This document shows, one piece after another, positions 46,802 through 56,828 of a stretch of 64,000 bases of DNA. The notes under the pieces were generated by a model. It was not told where the DNA came from. It worked only from the letters and a program-made list of their open reading frames with translations, and did not search any database. The translations under genes were made by a program, and so were the position numbers. The stretch's first letter is position 1. The number at the start of each line of letters is the position of its first letter. Origin of the DNA: Enterococcus montenegrensis (GTDB taxonomy: Bacteria > Bacillota > Bacilli > Lactobacillales > Enterococcaceae); NCBI RefSeq assembly GCF_029983095.1, contig NZ_CP120467.1:1658501-1722500 (forward strand), read 5' to 3'.

Positions 46802-47749
46802 TTAAACCGCGATTGGCGCTTTAATTGTTGGATGAGGATTATAATTTTCTACTTTAATATCTTCCATCTCAAAATCAAAAACAGAGGCTTTTTCTTGGTT
46901 TAAAACTAATGTTGGTGCACTTCTCACCTCGCGCGATAGTTGTTCTTTCATTTGTTCAATATGATTTTGATACAAATGCGCATCCCCTAAAGTATGCACA
47001 AATTCTCCCACGCCAAGACCTGTTTCATGGGCAATTAAATGTGTTAATAATGCATAACTGGCGATATTAAAGGGAACACCTAAAAATACATCAGCACTTC
47101 TTTGATAGAGCTGGCAACTTAATTTGCCATCATAGACATAAAATTGAAACATTGTATGACATGGTGGTAAAGCCATTGAAGGTACATCTTCTGGATTCCA
47201 GGCAGTCACGATTAAGCGACGTGAATCGGGATTTTTTTTGATCATTTCAATGACATCTTTAATTTGATCGATAAACGTCCCATCTTGTTTTTCCCAATGA
47301 CGCCATTGATATCCATAAATGTGACCTAAGTCTCCATGTTTTGCGGCAAATTTTTCATCGGCAACAATTTTTTCACAAAAATCTTTTAACTGTTTTTGAT
47401 ATTCTTCATTGAATTTTTCATCAACCAGTGAGCGCCGACCAAAATCAGTCATATCCGGCCCTTTATAATCTGTACTTTTAATGTAGCGTTCAAAAGCCCA
47501 TTCATCCCAAATATGGTTATTGTGTTGCAATAAGTAACGGATATTGGTATCCCCTTTTAAAAACCACAATAGTTCGCTTTTGATTAAGCCAAATGGTACC
47601 CGCTTGGTCGTTAACAGTGGAAAGCCTTCATTTAAATCAAAACGCATCTGATAGCCAAATAAACTTTTAGTTCCGGTCCCTGTCCGGTCCCCTTTATCGT
47701 GGCCTTCTTCTAATAGTTTTTTCCCTAAATCTAAATATGCTTGTTCCAT
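46802..47749 (-). CDS. thyA: thymidylate synthase ThyA
   Basis: Methylates dUMP to dTMP with methylene-tetrahydrofolate. 315 residues, the longer form of lactobacilli with the ~50-residue insertion relative to E. coli. Catalytic Cys in [16 protein letters not shown], phosphate-binding [14 protein letters not shown], and the [13 protein letters not shown] block are seen. ATG 47749 follows GGGGGA. Coupled to folA. Confidence 0.97.
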   Translation of the reverse strand: MEQAYLDLGKKLLEEGHDKGDRTGTGTKSLFGYQMRFDLNEGFPLLTTKRVPFGLIKSELLWFLKGDTNIRYLLQHNNHIWDEWAFERYIKSTDYKGPDMTDFGRRSLVDEKFNEEYQKQLKDFCEKIVADEKFAAKHGDLGHIYGYQWRHWEKQDGTFIDQIKDVIEMIKKNPDSRRLIVTAWNPEDVPSMALPPCHTMFQFYVYDGKLSCQLYQRSADVFLGVPFNIASYALLTHLIAHETGLGVGEFVHTLGDAHLYQNHIEQMKEQLSREVRSAPTLVLNQEKASVFDFEMEDIKVENYNPHPTIKAPIAV

Positions 47750-47782
47750 GAATATCCCCCTCAAATTTCACTGATAAATTCT

Positions 47783-49678
47783 TTAATCCACTACAAATTC
47801 GCTTAAATATTCCCAACGTTGCATTTTGTCTTCTAAGTTTTTTTCAGATGAACTAATTTGTTTTTGTAATTCTTGTAATTTTGTAAAGTCTGCTCCTTGA
47901 TGATTCATTTCTTCAGTTAATGCTGCAATTTTTTCTTCCAAGGCAGTAATATCTTCTTCAATTGTTTCCCACTCTTTTTGTTCCATATAGGTTAGTTTTT
48001 TCTTAATCGCAGCTTCTTTTGTATGCGTAGTTTCCACACTTACCTTCTTTGTTGCATTTGGTAGCATATCTTCTTCTAAGCTGTTGGCTAAATAATCGGT
48101 GATACTGCCAAAATAAGAAGTGATATTTCCATTGCCATTAAAAATTAGTAATTTTTCTGCTACTTTGTCTAAGAAATATCGATCATGGGAAACTGTTAAA
48201 ACAGCACCGGCAAATGTATCTAAATAATCTTCTAAAACCGTTAAAGTTGCAATATCCAAATCATTGGTTGGTTCATCTAACAACAAGACATTTGGTTGAC
48301 TCATCAATAATTTCAATAAAAACAAGCGCCGTTTTTCACCCCCAGATAGTTTTCCAATGGGTGTCCCATGGGTATGACGCGGAAATAAAAAGCGCTCCAG
48401 CATTTCAGTTACACTAACTGTGGTACCATCATTTTTTTTGACCATTTCGGCTACTTCTTGTAAATAACTAATCATTCGCTGATTCGGGTCCACGGCATCG
48501 TTTTGTTGGGTGTAGTAGGCCATTCTTACGGTTTCACCAATTGCTAAAATTCCGCTTTGCAAAGGGATTTTACCCGCAATAATGTTTAGCAGCGTCGACT
48601 TACCTGCACCATTTTCACCTGTAATACCAATTCGTTCTCGCGCTTGAATTAATAAATCAAAATCTTTTACAATCACTTTATTTTCAAAAGCATAATTTGC
48701 TTTTTTTAATTCAACGACCTTTTTACCAAGACGCTTTGTCGCAATTTCAATACTTACTTGGTCATCACCTTTATTTTGCCCCATACTCTCTTTTAAATCT
48801 TCAAAACGATTTATACGAGCTTGCTGCTTAGTCGTTCTTGCCTTTGCACCAGCACGCATCCAAGCCAGTTCTTGTTTATAAAGCTGCTTTTTCTTTTGCT
48901 CTGCTTCAGCGTTTACCCGTTCTCCTTCCGCTTTTGCGGCTAAATAGTTTTCATAATTACCATTAAATTCTTGTAATGCACCGTCTGCTAGTTCAAAAAT
49001 CCGGTTAGTCACACGGTCCAAGAAATACCTGTCGTGGGTGACCATTAAAAGCGATCCTTGGTAATTTTTCAAATAATTTTCCAGCCAAGTAATCGCGTCA
49101 TAATCTAAGTGGTTTGTCGGTTCATCTAATAAAAGCAAATCAGGTTCATCAATTAAAACTTGTGCCAATCCGACCCGTTTTTGTTGGCCCCCAGATAAAT
49201 TTTTAATCGGTTCATTTAGTTGTTGGATACCCAATTTTTGTAAAATAATTTTGGCATTGGTATCTGTTTGCCAGGCATCTTGCTCATTCATAGCCGCTTC
49301 GGCTTTTACAAAACGTTTTTGAGCTTGTTCATTCGTACCATCTTCTGTCAGTTGCTGCAAGGCCTGTTCGTATTCTTTAACGACTTGAACTTTTAAACTA
49401 TCACTTTCAAAAACTGCTTGTAAAACCGTCTGATCACCCGCAAAATCACTTTCTTGGGCTAAATAGGCAATGCGATAATCTTTGGCATATTCTAGAGGAT
49501 TCAAATCACCGTCGCCACTTTCAATGCCGGCAATAATTTTTAACAAACTACTTTTACCAGTTCCGTTAATTCCGATTAAACCAATTCGATCTTTTTCATG
49601 GATCATAAAGTTTAAATCACAAAACAAGGTCTTTTCGCCGTAAGTTTTATTTAAGCCTACTACTTTTAATTCTTTCAT
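47783..49678 (-). CDS. ABC-F family ATPase (Uup/YfmR-like)
   Basis: 631 residues without membrane helices: two ATP-binding cassettes with Walker A GINGTGKSS (~38-46) and GENGAGKST (~350-358), two LSGGQQ/LSGGEK signatures, an ABC-F linker rich in Lys/Arg/Gln (~240-305), and a C-terminal coiled coil (~555-631). ABC-F proteins act on ribosomes, easing stalled translation; the C-terminal coil is as in Uup/YfmR. Antibiotic-resistance type ABC-F is less likely because of this tail. Confidence 0.9.
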   Translation of the reverse strand: MKELKVVGLNKTYGEKTLFCDLNFMIHEKDRIGLIGINGTGKSSLLKIIAGIESGDGDLNPLEYAKDYRIAYLAQESDFAGDQTVLQAVFESDSLKVQVVKEYEQALQQLTEDGTNEQAQKRFVKAEAAMNEQDAWQTDTNAKIILQKLGIQQLNEPIKNLSGGQQKRVGLAQVLIDEPDLLLLDEPTNHLDYDAITWLENYLKNYQGSLLMVTHDRYFLDRVTNRIFELADGALQEFNGNYENYLAAKAEGERVNAEAEQKKKQLYKQELAWMRAGAKARTTKQQARINRFEDLKESMGQNKGDDQVSIEIATKRLGKKVVELKKANYAFENKVIVKDFDLLIQARERIGITGENGAGKSTLLNIIAGKIPLQSGILAIGETVRMAYYTQQNDAVDPNQRMISYLQEVAEMVKKNDGTTVSVTEMLERFLFPRHTHGTPIGKLSGGEKRRLFLLKLLMSQPNVLLLDEPTNDLDIATLTVLEDYLDTFAGAVLTVSHDRYFLDKVAEKLLIFNGNGNITSYFGSITDYLANSLEEDMLPNATKKVSVETTHTKEAAIKKKLTYMEQKEWETIEEDITALEEKIAALTEEMNHQGADFTKLQELQKQISSSEKNLEDKMQRWEYLSEFVVD

Positions 49679-49719
49679 TTGTTCCCCTCCAATATCTCAC
49701 ACATTGTACCATTATTTGT

Positions 49720-49755
49720 AAAAAAAAGCAGGTAGGCAAAATACCTATCTGCTTA
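49720..49755 (-). terminator. terminator of the Na+/H+ antiporter gene
   Basis: AAGCAGATAGGTA and TACCTGCTT-type arms (49727-49754), ending in a run of T on the minus strand. Confidence 0.8.
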
Positions 49756-49763
49756 ATTTAAAT

Positions 49764-51803
49764 TCATCTAAAAAAAGGAATTTTGGGTAAATTCCCCGTC
49801 TGGCCCATCGCATAAGATTCTAATAAATTTACTTTACGTCGGTATTCATTTGCCGCAAAAGTGGTAATTGTACCGGCCGTTTCAAATGTATCAATTACTT
49901 TTCGCTCTAAATAATAGCCCCGTAGCATTTCTTTAATATAAGCTGGATCTTGGCGAATCATGACCGCAGCCATAAAATCATTTAATTCTAGCCGTCCCAT
50001 CATATTTTGCCGTTGTTCCAAGAAATGAGCAATAATTTTTTCATCATAAACACCATCTAAACTGGTCAAGCTTTGCTTAATTAATTTAGTATTACGCAAA
50101 TAAACTTTTTTTATCTGACTTAAGTCATTTGGCTGCATTTGTTTTGGTGTAGTTTGTCTTCGTTCAAAAAATAATTTTGGATGTAAAATTACGCGAATAA
50201 TTCGGCGTACAACCAATAGCCAAAACGCTAGAAAAGATAAAATTTGTTGCCCTACAGAATGTTGGAAATTTGCAATAAACCGCGAATAAAAGCGATAGGT
50301 GTTCACGTCAATTTCATGGCGGCGAAAACTTTCATCTAATCCATCTCGCTCAATCCCAATAATCAAAGCTTGAATTTCTTGCACTTCTTGACGTTCACTT
50401 TCAGTCATTGCGGCAGTATACGTATCCCACATGCGATTTTCATAACTTTGGATAACCGCTTTTAAGGCAATTTGTTCACTTTCAGTTAAGGTTGTCTCTT
50501 TTTGGTCTATCCGTAATTCTTTTTTGACTTCAGCTAAAATAGCTAATCCTTTTTCATCCACGGGAACCTCCGCTTCACCATCAGCTAATTGCGGTAAAAC
50601 AGCTAAACTAATGACGAGGCTTAATAAAATGACACCAGCTGTCAAAAATAGCAAAACACTACGTTCAGGAAAGATTTCACCATGAAGACTTGTGGGTAAA
50701 ATAAAAATTGTAGCTAAACTGACGGTTCCTTTCACACCACCAAATGTTAAAAGTAAGATTTCCTGCCACGTTTTGGCTTTTCCTTTTTTGGTACTAAAAA
50801 GATTTAAAAGAAGTAAAAAAATGAAACGGATAAAAAACAAAATCGCCGTAACTGCCACAATAACTAAAAGGAGTACCCAGTTTGCATAGACGTCACTTTC
50901 CCAGATTGGTGAGAAAACTTGCGAAATCTCAATTCCTAAAAAGATAAAGACTAACCCATTTAAGGTAAATACGATGGTATTCCATGTTGCAGTAGAGACA
51001 TTAGCAAGTTCTGCTTGAAACAATGTCACTTTTTGACGCCCAGTAGCTTGCATAACACCAGCGACAACTGCCGCAATAATTCCCGACACACCGATAATTT
51101 CAGAAAAAACATAGGCTACAAAAGGAAGCAATAGCTCAATGAGTAGATAAGCCGTAACATCTTGTGCGGATAGTTGTTCAATTAAGCGAATTAATTTTCT
51201 TTTTCCCCAGACTACTATCATCCCGACTAAAGCCCCACCGACACTGGCAAATAATAAACGCCAAGAACCTTGCCACAATGAAAAACTACCCGTAATAAGA
51301 GCAACTGTTGCAAATTGAAAAGCCGTAACGCCAGAAGCATCATTTAAAAGTCCTTCGCCTTCTAATATCCGCATAACGCGATCAGGAATTTTCAGCGATT
51401 TGGTAATCGAAGTGACTGCTACTGCATCTGTAGGTCCTAATGCAGCACCAAAAGCCATACAAGCAGCTAAAGGGATCGTCGGCATCAATGTATGCAATGT
51501 CAAACCTACTGCCACAAGAGTTACCAACACACCACCAAAAGCCAAAGACAAGATGGTACCAAAGTTTTTAAAAATTACCGGTAAATCTGCGTGCTCCCCT
51601 TCGCGAAATAGCAACGGAGCAATAATTAAAACCAGAAAGATTTCCGGCCTAAAATTTAACGTCCGACCGTAACTCGATAAACCAACGAGAATTCCAAAAA
51701 ATATTTGAATGAAAAAAATAGGAATGGTGGGAATAATTTTGGCAAAAATATTTGAAAAAGTAATTGCAACAGCAATTAAAATAATTAATTCAACTAATTC
51801 CAT
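49764..51803 (-). CDS. CPA1-family Na+/H+ antiporter
   Basis: 679 residues: about 12 membrane helices (~1-410) and a long cytoplasmic C-terminal region (~420-679) with many charged residues and a further hydrophobic stretch near 520-540. The transport core shows GAALGPTDAVAV and GEGLLNDASG, the ion-binding signature of NhaP/CPA1 proteins. Extrudes sodium or potassium in exchange for protons. The small coiled-coil gene directly upstream (3 bp) may be co-expressed. Confidence 0.9.
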   Translation of the reverse strand: MELVELIILIAVAITFSNIFAKIIPTIPIFFIQIFFGILVGLSSYGRTLNFRPEIFLVLIIAPLLFREGEHADLPVIFKNFGTILSLAFGGVLVTLVAVGLTLHTLMPTIPLAACMAFGAALGPTDAVAVTSITKSLKIPDRVMRILEGEGLLNDASGVTAFQFATVALITGSFSLWQGSWRLLFASVGGALVGMIVVWGKRKLIRLIEQLSAQDVTAYLLIELLLPFVAYVFSEIIGVSGIIAAVVAGVMQATGRQKVTLFQAELANVSTATWNTIVFTLNGLVFIFLGIEISQVFSPIWESDVYANWVLLLVIVAVTAILFFIRFIFLLLLNLFSTKKGKAKTWQEILLLTFGGVKGTVSLATIFILPTSLHGEIFPERSVLLFLTAGVILLSLVISLAVLPQLADGEAEVPVDEKGLAILAEVKKELRIDQKETTLTESEQIALKAVIQSYENRMWDTYTAAMTESERQEVQEIQALIIGIERDGLDESFRRHEIDVNTYRFYSRFIANFQHSVGQQILSFLAFWLLVVRRIIRVILHPKLFFERRQTTPKQMQPNDLSQIKKVYLRNTKLIKQSLTSLDGVYDEKIIAHFLEQRQNMMGRLELNDFMAAVMIRQDPAYIKEMLRGYYLERKVIDTFETAGTITTFAANEYRRKVNLLESYAMGQTGNLPKIPFFR

Positions 51804-51806
51804 GCC

Positions 51807-52088
51807 TTACTCCTTTTGTTTAAATTCACATAATAATTTTAAAAAGATTTCTTTGCGCGCCACAATTTTTTGTTCAAGCTCCGTTAACTCACCTGGTTCT
51901 TCTTCAAGCTCCAATTGTGCTCTTTTTGCTTCTAAGCGTAGGAGTTCGTGCTTTAAGCGTTCCAATTTTCGATAGCTGAAAAGATTTTTACGTCGCACTT
52001 TTTCCAAAATACGCCGTCTTTCTGCCATTGTTAAACTACCATATTTTGTCCGTAATAAATTCAGCTGTGTTTCAAAGTCTTTACTCAT
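51807..52088 (-). CDS. small coiled-coil protein of unknown function
   Basis: 93 residues, nearly all helical and very rich in Arg/Lys/Glu/Leu, with heptad-like spacing (~35-85: RKLERLKHELLRLEAKRAQL). No signal or membrane segment. ATG 52088 follows GGGAG; an upstream in-frame start at 52193 would include terminator DNA. It lies between pbp and the antiporter gene. I do not recognise a family. Confidence 0.7.
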   Translation of the reverse strand: MSKDFETQLNLLRTKYGSLTMAERRRILEKVRRKNLFSYRKLERLKHELLRLEAKRAQLELEEEPGELTELEQKIVARKEIFLKLLCEFKQKE

Positions 52089-52177
52089 GATTTTTACTCC
52101 CTTTAAAAATGTCTCCCTAACAGTAGCGCAAACATCTGTACTTGACAAGTAACAACAAAAAATAAGGCAACAAAAAA

Positions 52178-52214
52178 ATAAGAGGCCTGACAAAAATTGT
52201 CACACCCCTTACTT
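52178..52214 (-). terminator. terminator of the class B PBP gene
   Basis: AAGGGGTGTGACAA pairs with TTGTCAGGCCTCTT, T-run ATTTTTTT on the minus strand, right after the stop codon. Confidence 0.8.
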
Positions 52215-52215
52215 T

Positions 52216-54351
52216 TTAGTTGTTCATGTAAAGATCATAGTAAGCATCCATAATTTCTTTAGCGGTTGTTACATTGACATGGTCATCGTCATTTTTTAAA
52301 TTTGGTAGCATGACACTGATTGCTACTTTTGCATCATCAGACGGACCATAGGCCACAATATTGCTATTAATGGTATCGGTAATTTTTTTGCCATCTTTAT
52401 AAACAGCCGTTTCGGCAGTACCTGTTTTAGCAGAGGCCGTCATTTTTGCTCCAGCTAAGGCAGTAGCCGTAGTAAAAGGATCGTTGCCATGAACGGCATC
52501 GTAAAAACCACCTTGAATAATATCCATTTGGTTTTTGGAAAGATTAACTGTATTTAAAACTTTCGGTTGAATGGCTTTTTTCAAGTTACCTAGTCCACCA
52601 TTTGTATCATTGCCATAAATACCACTCACGAGATGAGGTTGAATTCTTTTGCCGCCAGTTGCAACAGTTGCTGCATATTGGGCCAGTTGCATCGGCGTAT
52701 ACGTATCAAACTGTCCAAAAGACAAATCTAGCACACTACCACCATTGTTTTGTGAATCCAAATAACGAATTGGTGTAGAAATACCATCTTCTTCATTGGG
52801 AATATCAATTCCTGTTTTTACGCCCATCCCATATTCTGAGAATGCTTTGCGTAACGCATCATAAGCTTTCACCTGTTTATCAATTAAAGGCATTGAAACA
52901 TTATACTGATAATTCATATTCAGTAATTTAAAGGTCACTTTCATCATATAAGCATTAGAGGAAATTTCCAATGCTTTACGGGCAGACAAATTACGACTGC
53001 CACTGCCGTCTTTATTGTAAATAGAAGCCTTTATTTCGGTACCGTTAACTTTGATCGGTTCATCATACAAAACTTCATTGCCCTCTAAGACACCATTTTG
53101 CCAACCTGCCGTTAGCGTTCCCGCTTTAACAACAGACCCTGGTACAAAAGCTGACTGCACAGTCCCTAGGGCATGTTCTTCTAAATCATCACTTTTTTCT
53201 TTGTGTAAGAAACCCGCCATCGCCAACACACCACCGGTATTGGGATCCATCGCCACAGCATAGGCTCCCGGTGAATAGTCAGCTTTTCCGGCATTGATTA
53301 ATCCTTGGTAATTCTTTTTCAAAATATTCTCAACCCGTTTTTGAAATTCTGCATTTAGCGACAACACTAAGTTATCCCCTTTTGCTCCCGGCGAGACTTC
53401 TTTTTGACTGGAAATATTACCTTGTCGATCTAATATCACTTCATATTGAGATTTTGTTCCTTGCAAAACATCCTCGTATTGCTTTTCTAAAAAGCTTGTC
53501 CCAACCCGGTCATTTCTAGCATAGCCTTTTGCTAGATATTTCTCTAAATCTTCTGCTGGCAACCCCGTTGTCTCAGTTGATACATTGCCTAAAATACTAC
53601 GCAGCGAGCCTTTTTGAGCATAGTCTCTGCTCCAATCCGTACCTGTAGAAACTCCAGATAACTCACTTGCCCGTTCTGCTACAATAGCAAGTTCTTCATC
53701 AGTAACATCGCGATTTTTAATATAAACAGTATTTAGTGCCGATGCACTGTTCATTTTTTTGAAAATCATCGCAGCTTTCTTTTGTTTTGTATCAAATTGA
53801 ATTTCTTTATCCGAAACTTTATCAACTAACAAGGCGTAACGTTTACTTTGATCGGTGATCAACTTTTGACTTGCACTCAAACGACTATTGGCTTTTTTTA
53901 GATTTTCAGGATTCGCCAGCCAATAATCTTTTAAATCGCGCTCTTGCAATGTTTTTTCAATTGGAACGTCGATTAATTCATTTAAGCGATTGGCTATTTT
54001 TAGTAAATCTTCAGCTGACATAGTATTACCCCGGGTAAAGGTAATCGCAGGATTTGCTTCGTTTGATACCAATGCTTTTCCCGTTGCATCATAAATCATG
54101 CCCCGTGGTGTACTTCCTTTAATCTTAATTGTCGACGAGGCTTTTAGTTGCGTTGCAATATTATCGCCATTTACAATTTGCAAATAACCTAATTGCGCAA
54201 TTAAAGCAATAAACAATGCGAAAATAATAAAGAAAAGGAAATTCAAGCGAAACGGAACATGAGAACGAGGCGCCGTTTTTGAAGGTGCTCGTCCATCTTT
54301 TAATTTTTTTTCAATATGGGCTCGTGTTAATTTATTTTTAAGATCTTTCAT
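52216..54351 (-). CDS. class B penicillin-binding protein (PBP2b type)
   Basis: Peptidoglycan transpeptidase. 711 residues: cytoplasmic N-terminus, one membrane helix (~35-58), dimerisation/pedestal domain (STPRGMIYDATG...), then the transpeptidase domain with SVVK (in FVPGSVVKAG), SSN (EISSNAYM) and KTG (SAKTGTAE). Sequence pattern resembles streptococcal PBP2b / enterococcal PBP2B, which serve cell elongation. It is not the low-affinity PBP5 type, because the NTF2-like N-terminal domain is absent. Confidence 0.9.
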   Translation of the reverse strand: MKDLKNKLTRAHIEKKLKDGRAPSKTAPRSHVPFRLNFLFFIIFALFIALIAQLGYLQIVNGDNIATQLKASSTIKIKGSTPRGMIYDATGKALVSNEANPAITFTRGNTMSAEDLLKIANRLNELIDVPIEKTLQERDLKDYWLANPENLKKANSRLSASQKLITDQSKRYALLVDKVSDKEIQFDTKQKKAAMIFKKMNSASALNTVYIKNRDVTDEELAIVAERASELSGVSTGTDWSRDYAQKGSLRSILGNVSTETTGLPAEDLEKYLAKGYARNDRVGTSFLEKQYEDVLQGTKSQYEVILDRQGNISSQKEVSPGAKGDNLVLSLNAEFQKRVENILKKNYQGLINAGKADYSPGAYAVAMDPNTGGVLAMAGFLHKEKSDDLEEHALGTVQSAFVPGSVVKAGTLTAGWQNGVLEGNEVLYDEPIKVNGTEIKASIYNKDGSGSRNLSARKALEISSNAYMMKVTFKLLNMNYQYNVSMPLIDKQVKAYDALRKAFSEYGMGVKTGIDIPNEEDGISTPIRYLDSQNNGGSVLDLSFGQFDTYTPMQLAQYAATVATGGKRIQPHLVSGIYGNDTNGGLGNLKKAIQPKVLNTVNLSKNQMDIIQGGFYDAVHGNDPFTTATALAGAKMTASAKTGTAETAVYKDGKKITDTINSNIVAYGPSDDAKVAISVMLPNLKNDDDHVNVTTAKEIMDAYYDLYMNN

Positions 54352-54723
54352 GTGTCAAATCCTTCCAAAACATCAGTACCGTCTTATTTTACCAAAAAAA
54401 CATTGATAATACAGTTTTATTCACTAAATAAATAAAACCTTAAGCTTGTTTTCTAAGTATTTTTAAAATGTTCCACAAGAATAATTATATTTTTAATTTT
54501 ATCTAAACAAAATGCATGAATTTCAGACTTTAGTATCAAATCATTTCTCATAAATCGTGAAACATTACTTTTAGTAAGCTTTTATTTCTACAAAACTGTG
54601 GGTAAGTAAAAATAATTATATTTTCAAAGCAGCCCTATCACTGCTGCTCCCCACTAATTGCTCTACACATAAAAAAGACAATCCTATTTCAAAGGATTGC
54701 CTTCACATTATCTTTAAGTTTAA
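54352..54723. other. intergenic region, 372 bp, no gene seen
   Basis: AT-rich. Contains the promoter region of the PBP gene on the right of its start and, at 54671-54702, the LCP gene terminator. No reading frame of note. Confidence 0.5.
54671..54702 (-). terminator. terminator of the LCP-family gene
   Basis: CAATCCT and AGGATTG pair over TTGAAAT-type loop, then TCTTTTTT on the minus strand. Confidence 0.85.
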
Positions 54724-55839
54724 TTAATAGGCCGCTTGCTCATCGTAATTTTGATCATAACCAGTATTACTTCCATCTTGGCTACCATCACCATAATTTT
54801 CTGTTCCGGTCACATTTTGAACAGAACCATCAGCTTCTGCAGTTTGGTTTGTATCATCGTAAAATTGTCCTTGAGCATAGCCGCTTGTATATTCATCACC
54901 AGTTGGCAAAGTTTCACTTGTCGGTAAATTCAATTCCGTTTTTAATTTATTTTGCATTTCCAGGACTTGATTAAGACCCAGCATTTGATAATAAATGCCA
55001 TTGATCATTTGTCCTTCACCTTCGAGTTGATCTTGTTTGATTGTTTTAAAGGCTGGAATATAGTTATTGGCGATATCTAACATATCTTCCCAAGAAAGAT
55101 CTGTTTTTGTATTTTTTTCTACCGCTTTTAAAATCTTTTGATAGTTTGCGACACTATCAAGACTCATTACTTTATTGACAATTTTAGTAATAACTTCACG
55201 TTGTCGCTTTTGTCGTCCGATATCCCCTTGAGGATCTTGTTTCCGCATTCTGGCATAAGCTAAACCCGTTTTACCATTGAGTTTAATTTTCCCCTTGGGA
55301 ACATGGACTCCTTCTAACGTAAAATCAATTTTATTATCAACTGTTATACCACCAACAGCATCAATTAAATCTCTTAACCCCTGCATGTTGATAGATACGT
55401 AATGATCTAATGGAACATCTAACAAATTCTCAACAGAATCCATTGCCATCTCTACACCACCAAAAGCATAGGCGTGATTCAATTTATCCATCGTACCATA
55501 GCCAACAATTTGCGTATAGATATCGCGGTCTAGACTAACAATCGTTGATTGTTTTTTTGCAGGATTCACCGTTACTACCATCATAGAATCAGAACGCCCT
55601 TGTTCTGTTCGTCCTAGAGCTCCCGTATCAATTCCCATTAATAAAATTGAAAACGGCTCCGTATTATCGATATTAGCTTTTGAAACGTGGCGACTATTTT
55701 TTCGATCAATTTTTTCAACAATCGCATTAAACGAACTATTCGCATCGTGATACATTTTAATGCCATAAGCAGTAGCGCCTAAAACTGCAACCGTAATTAG
55801 ACCTACAATTCCCAAAATAATTTTTTGATATAAACGCAT
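54724..55839 (-). CDS. LytR-CpsA-Psr (LCP) family glycopolymer ligase
   Basis: Attaches teichoic acid or other glycopolymers to peptidoglycan. 371 residues: membrane helix (~7-27), LCP domain (~65-215) with FSILLMGIDTGALGR, the Arg/Asp cluster SDSMMVVTVNP and LDRDIYTQI, and ARMRKQDPQGDIGRQKRQ, which binds polyprenyl pyrophosphate. The tail (~315-371) is rich in Asn/Gly/Asp/Gln. ATG 55839 has GAGGTG upstream; the upstream in-frame ATG 55896 lacks one. Fits the neighbouring TagGH exporter and TagD. Confidence 0.92.
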   Translation of the reverse strand: MRLYQKIILGIVGLITVAVLGATAYGIKMYHDANSSFNAIVEKIDRKNSRHVSKANIDNTEPFSILLMGIDTGALGRTEQGRSDSMMVVTVNPAKKQSTIVSLDRDIYTQIVGYGTMDKLNHAYAFGGVEMAMDSVENLLDVPLDHYVSINMQGLRDLIDAVGGITVDNKIDFTLEGVHVPKGKIKLNGKTGLAYARMRKQDPQGDIGRQKRQREVITKIVNKVMSLDSVANYQKILKAVEKNTKTDLSWEDMLDIANNYIPAFKTIKQDQLEGEGQMINGIYYQMLGLNQVLEMQNKLKTELNLPTSETLPTGDEYTSGYAQGQFYDDTNQTAEADGSVQNVTGTENYGDGSQDGSNTGYDQNYDEQAAY

Positions 55840-55962
55840 TGGACACCTCTTAGTTAACTTTTTCATTTGTTGAATATCGTATAAATTTTGCCACACTTCT
55901 TTTATTTCGGCAATCTAAGTTTACGTTTATTACTCAAACTTAATATTTTTGCAACACAAATG

Positions 55963-55993
55963 AAAAGAAGCGACCAAAAATGATCGCTCCTTG
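55963..55993 (-). terminator. terminator of the TagG-like gene
   Basis: GAGCGATCA and TGGTCGCTTC arms with TTTTC on the minus strand, just after the stop codon. Confidence 0.75.
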
Positions 55994-55995
55994 TA

Positions 55996-56805
55996 CTAAA
56001 TATAATCGACAAAACGTGCTCTGAATTTCATATGCAGATGACTGCCAAGGATTAATAAAATTAAAGTTATAAGCCAAAAAATTAAGCCATAAGTCGTTTT
56101 CTCCCAAAACCAAGATCTACTCAAGAAGGAATCCCGAAATCCTTCAATAATATAATAAAAAGGATTAAGTTTTAAAAGTTTGACTAATGGTATAGGCAAA
56201 TTTTTATTATTTATATCCCAAATTGGACCAGACACGTAAAAGAGTAAACGTAACACAGATTGAAGAAAAATATGATAATCCCTTATCAAAACTGTTATCG
56301 TTGCATTTAACAAGCCAAAAGCAAACAAAAAGATAATCATACAAATAAAATAATAAAAATATTGCAACCAATATATTGTCACCGGAACTTTAAAAATAAA
56401 CATTGTTCCAACTACAATCGCTAGCATTGGGAAATAAGAAGATAGATTACTAACAATATTAACCGTTGGTAAAATACTTACAGGAAACTTCATTTTGGCG
56501 ACCATACCCACTTGTCGATGGATAGAGTTTGACGCTCCTAAAACACCCGAATTCATGTAAAACCATGCTGTGATACCTATTAACATCCAACCAAAAAAAG
56601 GAACACCATCGATTTTCCGATTGGCGCTAATCCCAACACCAAAAATTAAATAATAGATTGCCACCTGAATAGCAGGATTTAAGATTTGCCACGCAAGTCC
56701 CAGATAATGACTTTGATATGTAGCTTTATCTTCATAACGTGACATTCTAATAATCATGCCTAAATGGCGAAATTGCTCTTTTATTACTTCAAATATCTCT
56801 TTCAC
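55996..56805 (-). CDS. teichoic acid/polysaccharide ABC exporter permease (TagG/Wzm type)
   Basis: 269 residues, ABC-2 type with six membrane helices and the amphipathic N-terminal part (HLGMIIRMSRYEDKATYQ) of Wzm/TagG proteins. Moves a polyprenyl-linked glycopolymer across the membrane together with the ATPase encoded 23 bp upstream. Substrate (wall teichoic acid or rhamnopolysaccharide) cannot be decided from sequence; tagD nearby favours teichoic acid. Confidence 0.9.
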   Translation of the reverse strand: MKEIFEVIKEQFRHLGMIIRMSRYEDKATYQSHYLGLAWQILNPAIQVAIYYLIFGVGISANRKIDGVPFFGWMLIGITAWFYMNSGVLGASNSIHRQVGMVAKMKFPVSILPTVNIVSNLSSYFPMLAIVVGTMFIFKVPVTIYWLQYFYYFICMIIFLFAFGLLNATITVLIRDYHIFLQSVLRLLFYVSGPIWDINNKNLPIPLVKLLKLNPFYYIIEGFRDSFLSRSWFWEKTTYGLIFWLITLILLILGSHLHMKFRARFVDYI

Positions 56806-56828
56806 TTGAATCTTCCTTTACCAGTCAC